A DNA stretch of 64,000 nt from Streptomyces sp. NBC_00525 (lineage in GTDB: Bacteria > Actinomycetota > Actinomycetes > Streptomycetales > Streptomycetaceae), in contig NZ_CP107834.1 in the NCBI RefSeq assembly GCF_036346595.1, positions 1,426,001 through 1,490,000 on the forward strand, given 5' to 3'. Each line of letters opens with the position of its first letter. The first letter of the stretch is position 1. A program made the translations under genes and the position numbers. This document shows positions 53,078 to 61,988 of the stretch, in pieces. Under the pieces are notes generated by a model, which ran no database searches, was not told the DNA's origin, and saw nothing but the letters and a program-made list of their open reading frames with translations.

Positions 53078-54052
53078 TCAGGCCAGGTGCGTACGGACCT
53101 CGGCGGCGGCCTCGTGGCCGTACGCCTTGGTGAAGCGGTCCATGAAGTGGGCGCGGTGCAGGGTGTATTCCTGGGTGCCGACCGTCTCGATGACGAGCGT
53201 GGCGAGCATGCAGCCGACCTGGGCGGCCCGCTCCAGGCCGACGCCCCAGGCGAGGCCGGAGAGGAAACCGGCGCGGAAGGCGTCGCCGACGCCGGTGGGG
53301 TCGGCCTTGACGTTCTCCTCGGGGCAGCCGACCTCGATGGGCTCCTCGCCGACCCGCTCGATGCGCACGCCCTGTGCGCCGAGCGTGGTGACCCGGTGGC
53401 CGACCTTGGCCAGGATCTCCTCGTCGGTCCAGCCGGTCTTGGACTCGATGAGCCCCTTCTCGTACTCGTTGGAGAAGAGGTACGTGGCGCCTTCGAGGAG
53501 GATGCGGATCTCGTCGCCGTCCATGCGGGCGATCTGCTGCGAGAAGTCCGCGGCGAACGGGATGCCGCGGGTGCGGCACTCCTCGGTGTGCCGGAGCATG
53601 CCCTCGGGGTCGTCCGCGCCGATGGAGACGAGGTCGAGGCCGCCCACCCGGTCGGCGACGGCCTTCAGCTCGATGAGCCGGGCCTCGCTCATGGCGCCGG
53701 TGTAGAAGGAGCCGATCTGGTTGTGGTCGGCGTCGGTGGTGCAGACGAAGCGGGCGGTGTGCAGGACCTCGGAGATCCGCACCGAGCCGGTGTCCACGCC
53801 GTGCCGGTCGAGCCAGGCGCGGTACTCGTCGAAGTCCGAGCCGGCCGCGCCGACCAGGATCGGCCGGGTGCCGAGCAGGCCCATGCCGAAGCAGATGTTG
53901 GCGGCGACCCCTCCCCGGCGCACGTCCAGGTTGTCGACCAGGAAGGAGAGGGAGACCGTGTGCAGCTGGTCCGCGACCAGCTGGTCGGCGAAGCGGCCGG
54001 GGAAGGTCATGAGGTGGTCGGTGGCGATGGAGCCGGTGACTGCGATACGCAC
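53078..54052 (-). CDS. adoK: PfkB-family carbohydrate kinase (adenosine kinase-like)
   Basis: A 324-residue ribokinase-fold enzyme. N-terminal RIAVTGSIATDHLMTFPGRF, RRGGVAANICFGMGLLG near residue 45 (substrate site), and the anion-hole and catalytic base signature DPTGVGDAFRAGFLSGLAWG near 252 are all clear. The pattern and neighbourhood match mycobacterial adenosine kinase (Rv2202c), so salvage phosphorylation of adenosine to AMP is the best guess. Other sugar substrates cannot be excluded from sequence alone. Monocistronic, convergent with the desulfurase gene. Confidence 0.87.
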   Translation of the reverse strand: MRIAVTGSIATDHLMTFPGRFADQLVADQLHTVSLSFLVDNLDVRRGGVAANICFGMGLLGTRPILVGAAGSDFDEYRAWLDRHGVDTGSVRISEVLHTARFVCTTDADHNQIGSFYTGAMSEARLIELKAVADRVGGLDLVSIGADDPEGMLRHTEECRTRGIPFAADFSQQIARMDGDEIRILLEGATYLFSNEYEKGLIESKTGWTDEEILAKVGHRVTTLGAQGVRIERVGEEPIEVGCPEENVKADPTGVGDAFRAGFLSGLAWGVGLERAAQVGCMLATLVIETVGTQEYTLHRAHFMDRFTKAYGHEAAAEVRTHLA

Positions 54053-54206
54053 GGAGACTGCTCCTGCGGGGGTCGGGGGGAACGGGTGTCCGCGTCCCTC
54101 GGGTGGAGTGACACCTCACGCTACCCGCTCGCCCACACCCCGAAGCGGAAAAACTACCCGATAGTAGGGCTTTCTTCCCCGGCATCGAGGTGCCTACGGT
54201 GCGATC

Positions 54207-54404
54207 ATGTCGAACCACATCGCCCCGCGCGAGTCCGAGTCGGGTCTGGCCGAGCTGCGCGGAGACTGCGCGCGGATGGCTCCGCACTGGGCGGCGCCCG
54301 CCCGGACCGTCCCCGCCCGCGTCGCACCCGCCCTGATCAACGGGGTGACCGTACCGCCCGCCTCGGCCCGGATGATCGACGCGACGGCCGAATACGGGAT
54401 CTGA
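54207..54404 (+). CDS. Possible small protein, 65 residues
   Basis: An ATG-started frame (MSNHIAPRESESGLAELRGD) of 65 codons in the 457-base gap between the adoK-like and anchored-protein genes. A TACGGT hexamer ends six bases before the ATG, so it could be a leaderless mRNA; there is no ribosome binding site. The composition is Ala/Pro/Arg-rich, with a PALINGVTVPPASARMIDATAEYGI end that looks protein-like. No known domain is seen. Confidence 0.4.
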   Translation: MSNHIAPRESESGLAELRGDCARMAPHWAAPARTVPARVAPALINGVTVPPASARMIDATAEYGI

Positions 54405-54509
54405 CGGGAACCGCGCGCCCCGCCGCTCCGTCCCAGCCATGTCCGCCCCGCGCGGCGGACCGTGTGCCGGCCCGGCATACGACGGCGATGCAGGCGAAGG
54501 AGCGATCCG

Positions 54510-55961
54510 GTGAGCACCGAGCGACCCGACAACGACGTGACCACCACCCGGCGGCGTTCCCCGCTGATCGCGGCCTCGGTGGCGGCCGCCGTCCTGCTGG
54601 CCGGTGGCGGCGGCGCGTACTGGGCCGCGACCGCGGCGGACGGCGGCGACGGCGGCCCGGGGACGACCTCGGCGGCCGGTGATCCGGCCGCTCCCCCGCC
54701 GCTGCGGCTGGACGGCGTGTACGTGCCGCTCGACGAACCCTCCGGGCCGCCGCGGGGCATCGCTCCCGGCGAGCCCGATCCGAGCGGTGACCGGGTGGTC
54801 TACCGGGCGACCGGGAAGCTGCCGGACGGCCCGGACGAGGCCGCCGTCCGGCGCGCCGGGGGCGCGGTCACGGCCGCCGACGTGGCCCGCCTCGCGAAGG
54901 CGCTCGGCCTGCCGGGCACCCCGCGGTCGGAGGCCACGTACTGGAAAGTGGGCTCGGACGGGGACGGCTCGGGTCCGCTGCTGCGGGTGAACAAGCAGGC
55001 GCCCGGCACCTGGACCTTCACCCGGTTCGGCAGCGGGGGCACGGACAACTGCAAGAAGGGGCCCGTCTGCTCGGGCGGCCAGGTGGCGCCGGGCGGCTCC
55101 GGGCAGCCCGTGGACGAGAAGACCGCGAAGGCCGCCGCCGCTCCGGTGCTCAAGGCGGCGGGCCAGTCCGGCGCGGCGCTCGACGCCGGTCAGCTGATGG
55201 GCTCCGCGCGGGTGGTGAACGCCGATCCGGTGGTGGGCGGCCTGCCGACGTACGGCTGGACGACCGGTCTCCAGGTCGGCCCGGACGGCACGGTGGTCGG
55301 TGGTTCGGGGCGGCTGAAGGCGCCGGAGAAGGGGGACACCTATCCGGTGATCGGCGCGCAGGAGGCGCTGGACCGGCTGAACGCCGCGCAGGCCCCCGCC
55401 GGGGGGATCGGCGGCTGTGCCTCGCCGGCTCCGCTGGAGAACGGAACGGATTCCTCCGGGGCCCGGTGCGGGGTGAAGAGCGGTGAGCCGCGTCCGGCGA
55501 CGACGGTGCCGGTGGAGAAGGCGGTCTTCGGGCTGGCCGCGCACACGACGGGCGGTGAGCAGGTGCTCGTGCCGTCCTGGATCTTCTCGGTGAAGCCGGC
55601 CGGCGGCGCGGGCGACACGGTGACGCAGGTGGCGGTGGACCCGGCTCTCCTGGCTCGGGAGCCGTCGCCGGGCACCTCGCCGGACGGTGACGCCACGGCG
55701 AAGGCGCGCGCGGTCCGGTCGTACAGCGCGGACGGACGGTCCCTGGCGGTGACGTTCTGGGGCGGCGCGTGCGCCACGTACACGGTGGACACGGACGAGA
55801 ACGGCGGCGAGGTCCGGGTGGCGGTGCGGGAGAAGAAGGACCCCGGCAAGGTCTGTGTGCTGATCGCGAAGGAGCAGACCCGTACGGTCACGCTGGAGCG
55901 ACCGCTGGACGGGCGGAAGGTGATCGACGCGGAGTCGGGCTCCGTGGTGCCGCGCGCCTGA
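54510..55961 (+). CDS. Membrane-anchored extracellular protein of unknown function
   Basis: A 483-residue protein starting at GTG 54510 eight bases after AAGGAG. A short positively charged N terminus (TTTRRRSP) and one hydrophobic helix (LIAASVAAAVLLAGGGGAYWAA) near 14-35 anchor it with the rest outside. The exported part begins with a low-complexity Gly/Ala/Pro stretch, then a domain with PPLRLDGVYVPLDEPSG, four cysteines (DNCKKGPVCSGG near 180 and GGCASPAP...ARCGV near 320) that could form disulfides, and VLVPSWIFSVKPAGG near 360. No known fold was recognised. Gene order suggests it is the counterpart of mycobacterial Rv2203. Confidence 0.82.
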   Translation: MSTERPDNDVTTTRRRSPLIAASVAAAVLLAGGGGAYWAATAADGGDGGPGTTSAAGDPAAPPPLRLDGVYVPLDEPSGPPRGIAPGEPDPSGDRVVYRATGKLPDGPDEAAVRRAGGAVTAADVARLAKALGLPGTPRSEATYWKVGSDGDGSGPLLRVNKQAPGTWTFTRFGSGGTDNCKKGPVCSGGQVAPGGSGQPVDEKTAKAAAAPVLKAAGQSGAALDAGQLMGSARVVNADPVVGGLPTYGWTTGLQVGPDGTVVGGSGRLKAPEKGDTYPVIGAQEALDRLNAAQAPAGGIGGCASPAPLENGTDSSGARCGVKSGEPRPATTVPVEKAVFGLAAHTTGGEQVLVPSWIFSVKPAGGAGDTVTQVAVDPALLAREPSPGTSPDGDATAKARAVRSYSADGRSLAVTFWGGACATYTVDTDENGGEVRVAVREKKDPGKVCVLIAKEQTRTVTLERPLDGRKVIDAESGSVVPRA

Positions 55962-56019
55962 ACCTCCGGCGCGTACGGCAGCACGGCGCGACGCACGCGT
56001 ACGGCCGCACGGCATGACG

Positions 56020-56065
56020 AAGCGGCGGTGGCCCCGGGACCGGAGTCCCGGGGCCACCGCCGCTT
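56020..56065. terminator. Bidirectional terminator
   Basis: Perfect 21-bp stem (56020-56040 with 56045-56065) with a four-base loop between the convergent anchored-protein and HesB genes. Confidence 0.85.
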
Positions 56066-56075
56066 CGGCTGCGGG

Positions 56076-56432
56076 TCAGCTGAAGGAGTCGCCGCAGGCG
56101 CAGGAACCCGTGGCATTCGGGTTGTCGATGGTGAAGCCCTGCTTCTCGATGGTGTCGACGAAGTCCACCGAGGCGCCGCCCAGGTACGGGGCGCTCATGC
56201 GGTCGGTGACGACCTTGACGCCGTCGAAGTCCTTGACGACGTCGCCGTCGAGGGAGCGCTCGTCGAAGAAGAGCTGGTAGCGCAGGCCCGAGCAGCCGCC
56301 GGGCTGAACGGCGACGCGAAGCGCCAGGTCGTCACGGCCTTCCTGCTCCAGCAGGGCCTTGACCTTGGCTGCGGCGGCGTCGGACAGGAGGATGCCGTCG
56401 CTCACGGTGGTGGTCTCGTCCGATACGGACAT
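56076..56432 (-). CDS. erpA: HesB/IscA-type iron-sulfur insertion protein (ErpA-like)
   Basis: A 118-residue A-type carrier protein. The three conserved cysteines are C47 in QPGGCSGLRY and C111/C113 in GSCACGDSFS. ISCA landmarks LLSDAAAAKVKALL near 15 and FVDTIEKQGFTIDNPNATG near 91 are present. It delivers [4Fe-4S] or [2Fe-2S] clusters to target enzymes; the divergent nadA encodes one such enzyme, suggesting a local client. The start ATG has GGGAGA upstream. Confidence 0.94.
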   Translation of the reverse strand: MSVSDETTTVSDGILLSDAAAAKVKALLEQEGRDDLALRVAVQPGGCSGLRYQLFFDERSLDGDVVKDFDGVKVVTDRMSAPYLGGASVDFVDTIEKQGFTIDNPNATGSCACGDSFS

Positions 56433-56559
56433 CTGCTTCTCTCCCGGTTTGTACGGAGACTGCTTGCCGACGTTGCAACCGTCGGGGCCGCGGATTCATT
56501 CCGGGCCGAGCGCTTGCCTGTTCCCTTCATGCTCGCACACCCGCCCTGCGGGCGGATGC

Positions 56560-56621
56560 GTCACATTGACGCTTTCGGCATCGTCAAAGTGACGTGAAGC
56601 GGCTATGATAGATAGCGTCAA
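56560..56621 (+). promoter_or_regulatory. nadA promoter with repeated TTGACG/CGTCAA half-sites
   Basis: GTCACATTGACG (56560-56571) and CGTCAAAGTGAC (56582-56593) form an 11-of-12 inverted repeat, and a third CGTCAA lies at 56616-56621. A strong -10, TATGAT, is at 56604-56609. The half-sites surround the promoter, the pattern expected of a repressor controlling NAD synthesis. The regulator is unidentified. Confidence 0.55.
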
Positions 56622-56675
56622 TTAGACGAAAAGGCTTTCTCCACAGAGAAGTCCGCAGAAGAAAGGGTGCGTGAC

Positions 56676-57863
56676 GTGACCACGGCCCACCCCGTCCAGG
56701 ATCTCGATGTCCAGCCGACACCCCTGGCCCTGCTCCTGCTCGGCCGCGACGCCGACCCGCGGAGCGAGCGCGGTGTCGAGTGCCCCGGCGACCTGCCATC
56801 CCCGTCCGACCCGGACCTGGTGGAGCGGGCCCGCGCGGCCAAGGAGAAGCTGGGCGAGAAGGTCTTCGTCCTCGGGCACCACTACCAGCGCGACGAGGTC
56901 ATCCAGTTCGCCGATGTGACCGGTGACTCCTTCAAGCTCGCGCGCGACGCCGCGGCCCGCCCGGAGGCGGAGTACATCGTCTTCTGCGGTGTGCACTTCA
57001 TGGCCGAGTCGGCGGACATCCTGACCAACGACGCACAGCAGGTCGTGCTGCCCGACCTCGCGGCCGGCTGCTCGATGGCCGACATGGCCACCGCCGAGCA
57101 GGTCGCCGAGTGCTGGGACGTGCTGACCGACGCGGGCGTCGCCGAGCAGGTCGTGCCCGTCTCGTACATGAACTCCTCGGCCGACATCAAGGCGTTCACC
57201 GGTCGGCACGGCGGCACGATCTGCACGTCGTCCAACGCGAAGCGCGCCCTGGAGTGGGCCTTCGAGCAGGGGGACAAGGTCCTCTTCCTGCCCGACCAGC
57301 ACCTGGGCCGCAACACCGCCGTCCGCGACATGGGCATGTCCCTGGAGGACTGCGTCCTCTACAACCCGCACAAGCCGAACGGCGGGCTGACCGCCGAGGA
57401 GCTGCGGAACGCGAAGATGATCCTGTGGCGCGGCCACTGCTCGGTGCACGGCCGCTTCTCGGTCGACTCCGTCAACGACGTGCGCGAGCGCATACCCGGC
57501 GTCAACGTCCTGGTGCACCCCGAGTGCAAGCACGAGGTCGTGGCCGCCGCGGACTACGTCGGCTCGACGGAGTACATCATCAAGGCCCTGGAGGCGGCTC
57601 CGGCCGGCTCCAAGTGGGCGATCGGCACCGAACTGAACCTCGTACGCCGCCTGGCGAACCGTTTCGCTCCCGAGGGCAAGGAGATCGTCTTCCTCGACAA
57701 GACGGTCTGCTTCTGCTCCACGATGAACCGCATCGACCTGCCGCACCTGGTGTGGACCCTGGAGTCCCTCGCCGAGGGCAAGGCGGTCAACCGGATCGTG
57801 GTGGACCCGGAGACGGAGAAGTACGCGAAGCTGGCGCTGGAGCGGATGCTGGCACTGCCGTAG
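56676..57863 (+). CDS. nadA: Quinolinate synthase NadA
   Basis: A 395-residue [4Fe-4S] enzyme condensing iminoaspartate with dihydroxyacetone phosphate to quinolinate. The start GTG 56676 (VTTAHPVQDLDV) is supported by AAAGG upstream; GTG 56667 is an alternative. Landmarks: VFVLGHHYQRDEVIQFAD near residue 63, the first cluster cysteine C104 in YIVFCGVHFMAESADIL, then VSYMNSSADIKAF, LVHPECKHEV and VCFCSTMNRIDLPHLVW with the other two. nadB and nadC do not follow it, which is unusual for nad operons. Confidence 0.96.
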   Translation: MTTAHPVQDLDVQPTPLALLLLGRDADPRSERGVECPGDLPSPSDPDLVERARAAKEKLGEKVFVLGHHYQRDEVIQFADVTGDSFKLARDAAARPEAEYIVFCGVHFMAESADILTNDAQQVVLPDLAAGCSMADMATAEQVAECWDVLTDAGVAEQVVPVSYMNSSADIKAFTGRHGGTICTSSNAKRALEWAFEQGDKVLFLPDQHLGRNTAVRDMGMSLEDCVLYNPHKPNGGLTAEELRNAKMILWRGHCSVHGRFSVDSVNDVRERIPGVNVLVHPECKHEVVAAADYVGSTEYIIKALEAAPAGSKWAIGTELNLVRRLANRFAPEGKEIVFLDKTVCFCSTMNRIDLPHLVWTLESLAEGKAVNRIVVDPETEKYAKLALERMLALP

Positions 57864-57912
57864 CGGCGGCCCGCCCGCCGGCCGGCCGTGCTGCGGCCCG
57901 TCCGCCGTATGA

Positions 57913-57951
57913 CGAAGGGGCTCCGACACCGTGTGTGTCGGAGCCCCTTCG
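57913..57951. terminator. Bidirectional terminator after nadA
   Basis: Perfect 17-bp stem (57913-57929 with 57935-57951) with a five-base loop between nadA and the convergent RND gene. Confidence 0.85.
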
Positions 57952-57979
57952 CGGGTGTCAGGCCTTCGCGGGTGTCAGG
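57946..57979. repeat. Tandem 17-bp repeat across the RND gene stop
   Basis: CCTTCGCGGGTGTCAGG occurs twice in a row (57946-57962 and 57963-57979), with a partial third copy CCTTCGCCGG. The second copy contains the RND stop codon and the first copy lies partly in the terminator arm, so it looks like a recent small duplication at the 3' end. Confidence 0.7.
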
Positions 57980-60900
57980 CCTTCGCCGGCTCGGGTTCGC
58001 CGGTCGTGGCGTCCTGCTCGGCGGCCGGAGCCGGGAGACCGGCCTTCGCGGCGCGCTTGGCCTCCCTCTTCTTCCGGCGGCGCTCCTTGCGGAGCTCCAC
58101 GATCGTGTAGAGCGTCGGCACCAGAAGGAGCGTCAGCAGGGTCGAGGTGATCAGACCGCCGATGACGACGACGGCCAGCGGCTGCGAGATGAAGCCGCCC
58201 TCGCCGGTGACGCCGAGCGCCATCGGGAGCAGGGCGAAGATCGTCGCCAGGGCCGTCATCAGGATCGGGCGCAGCCGGTGGCGGCCACCCTCGACGACCG
58301 CTTCGACCACGCCCAGGCCCTGGGCCCGGTACTGGTTGATGAGGTCGATCAGCACGATCGCGTTGGTCACCACGATGCCGATGAGCATCAGCATGCCGAT
58401 CATCGCCGCGACGCCCATCGGGGTGCCGGTGACGAGGAGCAGTCCGATCGCGCCGGTGGCGGCGAACGGGATGGAGACCAGCAGGATCAGCGGCTGGATC
58501 AGCGACCGGAAGGTGGCGACCAGCAGCATGAAGACGATCGCGATGGCGGCCAGCATGGCCAGGCTGAGCTTGATGAGCGCGTCCTGCTGGTCCTCGGAGA
58601 CCCCGCCGATGGTGGCGGTGGCGCCGTCCGGGAGGTCCAGGGCCTCGATCTTCTTGCGCAGCTCGTCGCTGACGTCACCGGTGTTGTCGCCGGTGGGCCG
58701 GGCGGTGACCGTGGCGGCGCGCTGCCCGTCGATCCGGGTGGTGGAGACCGGCCCGGGGACCAGCTTCACATCGGCGATGGTCCCCAGCTCGACGCCGCCG
58801 CCCAGCGGAAGGTTCTTCAGCTCCGCCATGGTGGTGGCCGGGTGGGCGGACGTGACGACGACGTCGCGCTCGGTGTCGTCCATGATCGCCTTGCCGGCCG
58901 GGGTGCCCTTCACCGCGGCGGCGACGGCCGCGCCGAGCGTGGCCTGGCTGTAACCGGCGTCCGCCGCCTTGACGTTGGCCGTGACCGCGATGCGCTTGAC
59001 GCTCTCCGCCAGGTCGCTCTCGACGTCCGTGGCCTCCTTGAGCTTGGTCATCTCCACCCGTACGGCTTCGGTCGCCTTCTTCAGCGTGTCCGCGTCGGCG
59101 GCCTTGACCACCACGCTCAGGTTCTGGCTGCCGAAGCCGTCGCCCGCGCTGATGGTGGTGTCACCGACGCCGTCGAGGCCGGCGAGGCCGTCCTCGATGC
59201 GGTCCTGGGCGTCCTCGAAGTCGGCGGCGTCCTTGAGGGTGACCTGATAGGTGGCCTGGTTGGCTCCCGTGCCGCCGCCGAAGGCGGCCATGAAGCCGGA
59301 GGAGCCCACGGTGACCTGGTAGTCCTTGACGCCCTTGTCGTCGGTGAGGAGCTTCTCGACCTTCTTCGCGGCCTCGTCGGCGGCCGCCAGGCTGGTGCCC
59401 GGCGCCAGTTCCTGCTTGATGGACAGGGTGTCCTGCTCGCCCGGGTCGAAGAAGGTGAACTTCAGCAGCGGGGCCATGCCGAAGGTGCCGATCAGCACGA
59501 CGACGGCGATGGCCAGGCTGACGAGACGGCGCCGGGTGGCGAACCGCAGCACTGGGAGGTAGATCCGCTGGAGCCGGCTGCGGGCCTCCTTCTCCTCGGC
59601 CTCGCGCCGCGCCTTCTCCGGGTCCACGTCGGTGCCCTTGGGGGCACGCAGGAACCAGTACGAGAGGACGGGGACGACGGTCAGCGAGACGAGCAGCGAG
59701 GCCAGCAGGGCCGCCGTGACGGTCAGTGAGAACGGGCCGAAGAGCTGTCCGACCATGCCGCCGACGAGGCCGATCGGCAAAAAGACGGCGACCGTGGTGA
59801 GGGTGGAGGAGGTGACCGCGCCGGCCACCTCCTTGACCGCGGTGATGATCGCCGACTGGCGCTCCTCGCCGTAGCCGAGGTGGCGCTTGATGTTCTCCAG
59901 GACGACGATCGAGTCGTCCACGACCCGGCCGATCGCGATGGTGAGCGCGCCCAGGGTGAGCATGTTCAGCGACAGGTCGCGGGTCCACAGCACGATGAGC
60001 GCGAGGACCACGGACAGCGGGATGGAGACCGCGGTGACCAGGGTGGAGCGCAGGGACGCCAGGAAGACCAGGATCACGATGACCGCGAAGACCAGGCCGA
60101 GCGCGCCCTCGGTGGTCAGCCCGGAGATCGCCTTGGAGACGGCCGGGCCCTGGTCGGAGACGACGGTCAGCTCGGCACCGGAACCGAGGTCCTTGCGCAG
60201 GTCCGGGAGCTTGTCCTGGACGGCCTCCGAGATGGCGACGGCGCTGCCGTCCTTGTCCATGGTCGCCAGCACGGCGAGGCTCGGGCGGCCGTTGGTGCGG
60301 GTGATGGAGTCCGCGGCGGCGGGCTCCTGCTTCACAGTGGCGATGTCACCGAGGCGGACCGGCTTGCCGGGCTTGCCGCCGGCCGGGTTCTGGCCGGTGA
60401 CCCGCAGGTCCTGGATCTGCTCCAGCGAGGTGAAGGCGCCGCCGACCTGGACGGTGCGGCTCTTGCCGGACTCGGAGAAGGCGCCGGCGGGGACGGTCGC
60501 ACCGCCCGCCTGGAGGGCCTGGGCGAGCGAGACCGCGTTCAGTCCGGCGGCGGCGAGCTTCTTGTCGTCCGGGGTGACGGAGATCTGGAGGTCGCGCACC
60601 CCGTCCACGGAGACCTGGCCGACGCCGTCGATGTCCTCCAGGGCGGGGACGACCGTGCGGTCCAGCTGGTCGGCGAGCGCCTGCTGGTCCTTGTCCGAGG
60701 TGACGGCGAGGACGACGGTCGGGATGTCGTCCGTCGAGCCGGCGATGACCTGCGGGTCGACGTCCTGCGGCAGCTGGGCGCGGGCCCGGTTCACCGCCTG
60801 CTGGATGTCGGCGACGAGCTGCTTGGTGCCCTCGTCGCCGAAGTCGAAGGTGGCCATGATGAGGGCGTTGCCCTCGCTGGCGGTCGAGGTGAGGCCGGTG

Positions 60901-61133
60901 ACCCCATCGACGGCCTTGATGGAGTTCTCAAGCGGTTCGACGACCTGCTTCTGCACGACATCGGGAGACGCACCCTGGTAGGGCGCCAGCACCGACACCA
61001 TCGGGAGTTCGATGGTGGGCAGCAACTGCTGTTTGAGCTGCGGGATCGCGATCGCGCCGAAGACGAGGGCGACGATCGAGATCAGCCCGATCAGGGCCCT
61101 TTGCGCGAGGCTGAATCTGGACAGCCAGGACAT
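57975..61133 (-). CDS. RND-family efflux pump (AcrB/HAE1 type)
   Basis: A 1052-residue permease with twelve predicted helices and two large periplasmic-type loops. The proton-relay aspartates are in TIAIGRVVDDSIVVLENIKRH near residue 405; LMLIGIVVTNAIVLIDLINQYRAQG near 940 is the second-half counterpart. The N terminus MSWLSRFSLAQRALIGL and the loop LLPTIELPMVSVLAPYQGASPDVVQ are typical of Gram-positive AcrB-like transporters. No membrane-fusion or outer-membrane partner is adjacent. The substrate is unknown (drug or lipid). Start ATG 61133 with a GAGAGA site. It lies 165 bases downstream of the response-regulator gene on the same strand, which could control it. Confidence 0.9.
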   Translation of the reverse strand: MSWLSRFSLAQRALIGLISIVALVFGAIAIPQLKQQLLPTIELPMVSVLAPYQGASPDVVQKQVVEPLENSIKAVDGVTGLTSTASEGNALIMATFDFGDEGTKQLVADIQQAVNRARAQLPQDVDPQVIAGSTDDIPTVVLAVTSDKDQQALADQLDRTVVPALEDIDGVGQVSVDGVRDLQISVTPDDKKLAAAGLNAVSLAQALQAGGATVPAGAFSESGKSRTVQVGGAFTSLEQIQDLRVTGQNPAGGKPGKPVRLGDIATVKQEPAAADSITRTNGRPSLAVLATMDKDGSAVAISEAVQDKLPDLRKDLGSGAELTVVSDQGPAVSKAISGLTTEGALGLVFAVIVILVFLASLRSTLVTAVSIPLSVVLALIVLWTRDLSLNMLTLGALTIAIGRVVDDSIVVLENIKRHLGYGEERQSAIITAVKEVAGAVTSSTLTTVAVFLPIGLVGGMVGQLFGPFSLTVTAALLASLLVSLTVVPVLSYWFLRAPKGTDVDPEKARREAEEKEARSRLQRIYLPVLRFATRRRLVSLAIAVVVLIGTFGMAPLLKFTFFDPGEQDTLSIKQELAPGTSLAAADEAAKKVEKLLTDDKGVKDYQVTVGSSGFMAAFGGGTGANQATYQVTLKDAADFEDAQDRIEDGLAGLDGVGDTTISAGDGFGSQNLSVVVKAADADTLKKATEAVRVEMTKLKEATDVESDLAESVKRIAVTANVKAADAGYSQATLGAAVAAAVKGTPAGKAIMDDTERDVVVTSAHPATTMAELKNLPLGGGVELGTIADVKLVPGPVSTTRIDGQRAATVTARPTGDNTGDVSDELRKKIEALDLPDGATATIGGVSEDQQDALIKLSLAMLAAIAIVFMLLVATFRSLIQPLILLVSIPFAATGAIGLLLVTGTPMGVAAMIGMLMLIGIVVTNAIVLIDLINQYRAQGLGVVEAVVEGGRHRLRPILMTALATIFALLPMALGVTGEGGFISQPLAVVVIGGLITSTLLTLLLVPTLYTIVELRKERRRKKREAKRAAKAGLPAPAAEQDATTGEPEPAKA

Positions 61134-61298
61134 GGGTGGGTCTCTCTTCCGTGGCGTACGCGGCAGGTGGGCGGGTGACTCGGGGGACGGACCCGGCCCA
61201 CCTATACGATCGCCGATCACCGGGGCGGAAATCCTCGGCCCCAGGGTCGCTTTCCGGGGCCGTGCATACCGCAGGTGGAGTACACCCCGGTTGCACCT

Positions 61299-61988
61299 TC
61301 ACTCCACCCGTGGGCGCACCAGGCCCGATTCGTACGCGATTACCACCAGTTGCGCGCGGTCCCGGGCGCCCAGCTTCGCCATCGCCCTGTTCACATGGGT
61401 CTTGACGGTGAGTGGGCTGACGACCAGGCGCTCCGCGATCTCGTCGTTGGACAGCCCGCCCGCGACCAGGACCAGTACCTCGCGCTCCCGTGTGGTGAGG
61501 GCCGCCAGCCGCTCCGAGTACTCCGCTGCGCCCGGCCCGTCGCCGGTGCCGCCCTGGGCGAGGAAGGTGGCGATCAGGCCCTTGGTCGCGGCCGGCGAGA
61601 GCAGCGCCTCGCCGCCCGCGGCGATCCGGATCGCGTTCAGGAGTTCGTCCGGCTCGGCGCCCTTGCCGAGGAAGCCCGAGGCCCCGGCGCGCAGCGACTG
61701 CACCACGTACTCGTCGACCTCGAAGGTGGTGAGCATGACCACGCGGACGTCCGCGAGGTCCGGGTCGGCGCTGATCATGCGGGTGGCGGTCAGGCCGTCG
61801 GTACCGGGCATCCGGATGTCCATCAGCACCACGTCGGGCCGCTCGGCGCGGGCCACCTCCACGGCCTGCGTCCCGTCCGCCGCCTCCCCCACGACCCGCA
61901 TGTCGGGCTCCGAGTCGACCAGTACCCGGAACGCGCTGCGCAGCAGCGCCTGGTCGTCGGCGAGCAGGACCTTGATGGCCGGTGTCAT
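61299..61988 (-). CDS. NarL/FixJ-family response regulator
   Basis: A 229-residue regulator. The receiver domain has DD at 11-12, phosphorylation site D57 in VVLMDIRMPGTDGL and Lys in GFLGKGAEPDEL; the LuxR-type helix-turn-helix is LTTREREVLVLVAGGLSNDEIAERL, then SPLTVKTHVNRAMAKLG. It overlaps the histidine-kinase stop by ATGA (61985-61988). Position upstream of the RND gene suggests control of efflux, but this is inferred only. Confidence 0.93.
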   Translation of the reverse strand: MTPAIKVLLADDQALLRSAFRVLVDSEPDMRVVGEAADGTQAVEVARAERPDVVLMDIRMPGTDGLTATRMISADPDLADVRVVMLTTFEVDEYVVQSLRAGASGFLGKGAEPDELLNAIRIAAGGEALLSPAATKGLIATFLAQGGTGDGPGAAEYSERLAALTTREREVLVLVAGGLSNDEIAERLVVSPLTVKTHVNRAMAKLGARDRAQLVVIAYESGLVRPRVE

